From contig JACQZP010000013.1 in assembly GCA_016213825.1 (NCBI GenBank), positions 62,001 to 126,000 on the forward strand: a stretch of DNA of 64,000 nt. The letters run 5' to 3'. The notes under the pieces were generated by a model that was given only the letters and a program-made list of their open reading frames with translations, had not been told where the DNA came from and ran no database searches. Of the stretch, positions 63,397 to 64,000 are shown piece by piece; within the stretch, counting starts at the first letter, position 1; every line of letters starts with the position of its first letter. The DNA comes from Acetobacterium woodii (GTDB taxonomy: Bacteria; Bacillota; Clostridia; Eubacteriales; Eubacteriaceae). Both the position numbers and the translations under genes were made by a program.

Positions 63397-64000
63397 ATGG
63401 CAGTACAAATTACGCCGGAAGAAGCTGTAAAAAAGATTATTGACAAATCTTCTGTTATGATCGGAGGATTTTTAGGGGCGGCTGTTCCACTGATCATGCT
63501 GGATCTGATCGCGGCAGCAGGAGTCAAAGATCTGACAGTTATCAGCATCGGAGCAGGCTATCGTGGTGGTGGCGTTGACATTGGAAAATTAGTTTTAAAT
63601 AAACAGGTGATTAAATATGTTACCGCCCATGTGGGAACGGATCCTAATTTAATTAAACAGATTGTCAACGGTGAAGTAGAACTGGAGTTAAGTCCCATGG
63701 GTACCTTTGTGGAACGGGTGCGAGCCGGAGGCGCCGGGCTGGGCGCAGTGGTGACACCAGTTGGTTTGGGAACGGAGGTTGAAGAGATGGCTGAAAAGAT
63801 CATGGTTGATGGGAAGCCCTATCTTTTATTTAAACCGATCCGGGCCGATGTGGCAGTGATCAAAGCCTATCGCAGTGATCCCTTGGGGAATTTACAGTAT
63901 CAGGGCATGAGCAATACGAATCCGATTATGGCGACTGCGGCCGACATTGTCATTGCTGAAGTTGATGAAATGGTTGAAGTCGGCGACATTGCCTGTGAAG
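63397..64000 (+). CDS. CoA-transferase subunit A (3' partial)
   Basis: 201 codons are visible and the frame runs off the window. VMIGGFLGAAVP near residue 21, GAGYRGGGVDIGKL, and SPMGTFVERVRAGGAGLGAV match subunit A of acetoacetate/short-chain acyl-CoA transferases (CtfA/AtoD/ScoA). Subunit B with the catalytic glutamate should follow outside the window. The substrate is open: acetoacetate, butyrate or another short acid. Confidence 0.9.
   Translation, partial: MAVQITPEEAVKKIIDKSSVMIGGFLGAAVPLIMLDLIAAAGVKDLTVISIGAGYRGGGVDIGKLVLNKQVIKYVTAHVGTDPNLIKQIVNGEVELELSPMGTFVERVRAGGAGLGAVVTPVGLGTEVEEMAEKIMVDGKPYLLFKPIRADVAVIKAYRSDPLGNLQYQGMSNTNPIMATAADIVIAEVDEMVEVGDIACE

Noticed and set aside
1-64000. 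CRISPR arrays, insertion sequences, prophage or rRNA genes
   Set aside because: No regularly spaced direct repeats, transposase or integrase frames, att-like duplications or rRNA sequence were seen.

Overview
The window reads as a chromosomal segment of an anaerobic, low-to-mid G+C Firmicute that makes acetate by the Wood-Ljungdahl pathway. It is most likely an Acetobacterium or a close relative. The genus is inferred from the gene set (a complete CODH/ACS cluster with two acsB genes, several DUF-type acs neighbours, and low-GC Clostridia-style promoters and RBSs); I could not run a search.

Layout. 1-6914: end of a MATE exporter, a GntR/ABC-2 transporter operon under a long palindromic operator, a lone siroheme-type reductase on the minus strand, and a second ABC-2 exporter. 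7001-12000: DUF255 thioredoxin-fold protein, MsrB, a Cys-rich small protein, a ferritin-like protein and an MFS exporter. 12077-17259: a cobalamin-riboswitch operon (cbiJ, cbiQOMN cobalt importer, and a DMT/EamA transporter with a histidine tail). 17539-20707: znuACB-zur zinc uptake. 20784-26257: ArsR regulator plus two paralogous CoA-disulfide reductase/rhodanese proteins, one extended by TusA and DsrE domains, with an AhpD-like protein between them. 26693-28519: NifX-like protein, DUF134 regulator and Mrp-type ATPase behind a promoter framed by a perfect 21-bp inverted repeat. 28693-31982: DUF308 membrane protein, a divergent Crp/Fnr regulator and ferredoxin-like protein, and a cupin.

32293-49199 is the heart of the window, the CODH/ACS cluster: cooC1, acsV, two DUF3786 proteins, acsD, acsC, acsE, acsA, cooC2 and acsB1. 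It is followed by an accessory tail: a histidine-rich protein, a second acsB, cooT, a DUF3842 protein, and a 72-aa protein homologous to the C-terminal domain of the histidine-rich protein. I read this tail as a candidate nickel-handling module for the ACS A-cluster; that is inference.

49437-64000: VanY-like peptidase, tRNA-Arg(CCU), a small membrane protein, a GNAT enzyme, the rpmG-secE-nusG-rplKA-(L10 leader)-rplJL ribosomal/transcription block, an archaeal-type proS, a methionine-synthase-activation-domain protein, and a minus-strand folate operon (folE, HD protein, folP, folBK) preceded by a tetrahydrofolate riboswitch. A three-gene operon with an HxxxDG acyltransferase follows, and the start of a CoA-transferase subunit runs off the end.

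Functionally the parts fit together. Cobalamin synthesis and cobalt import feed the corrinoid protein AcsCD. Folate synthesis supplies the methyl carrier used by AcsE. CooC/CooT and the histidine-rich proteins plausibly supply nickel to CODH and ACS. Two metabolite riboswitches (B12 and THF) sit in the same 64 kb as the pathway that uses both cofactors.
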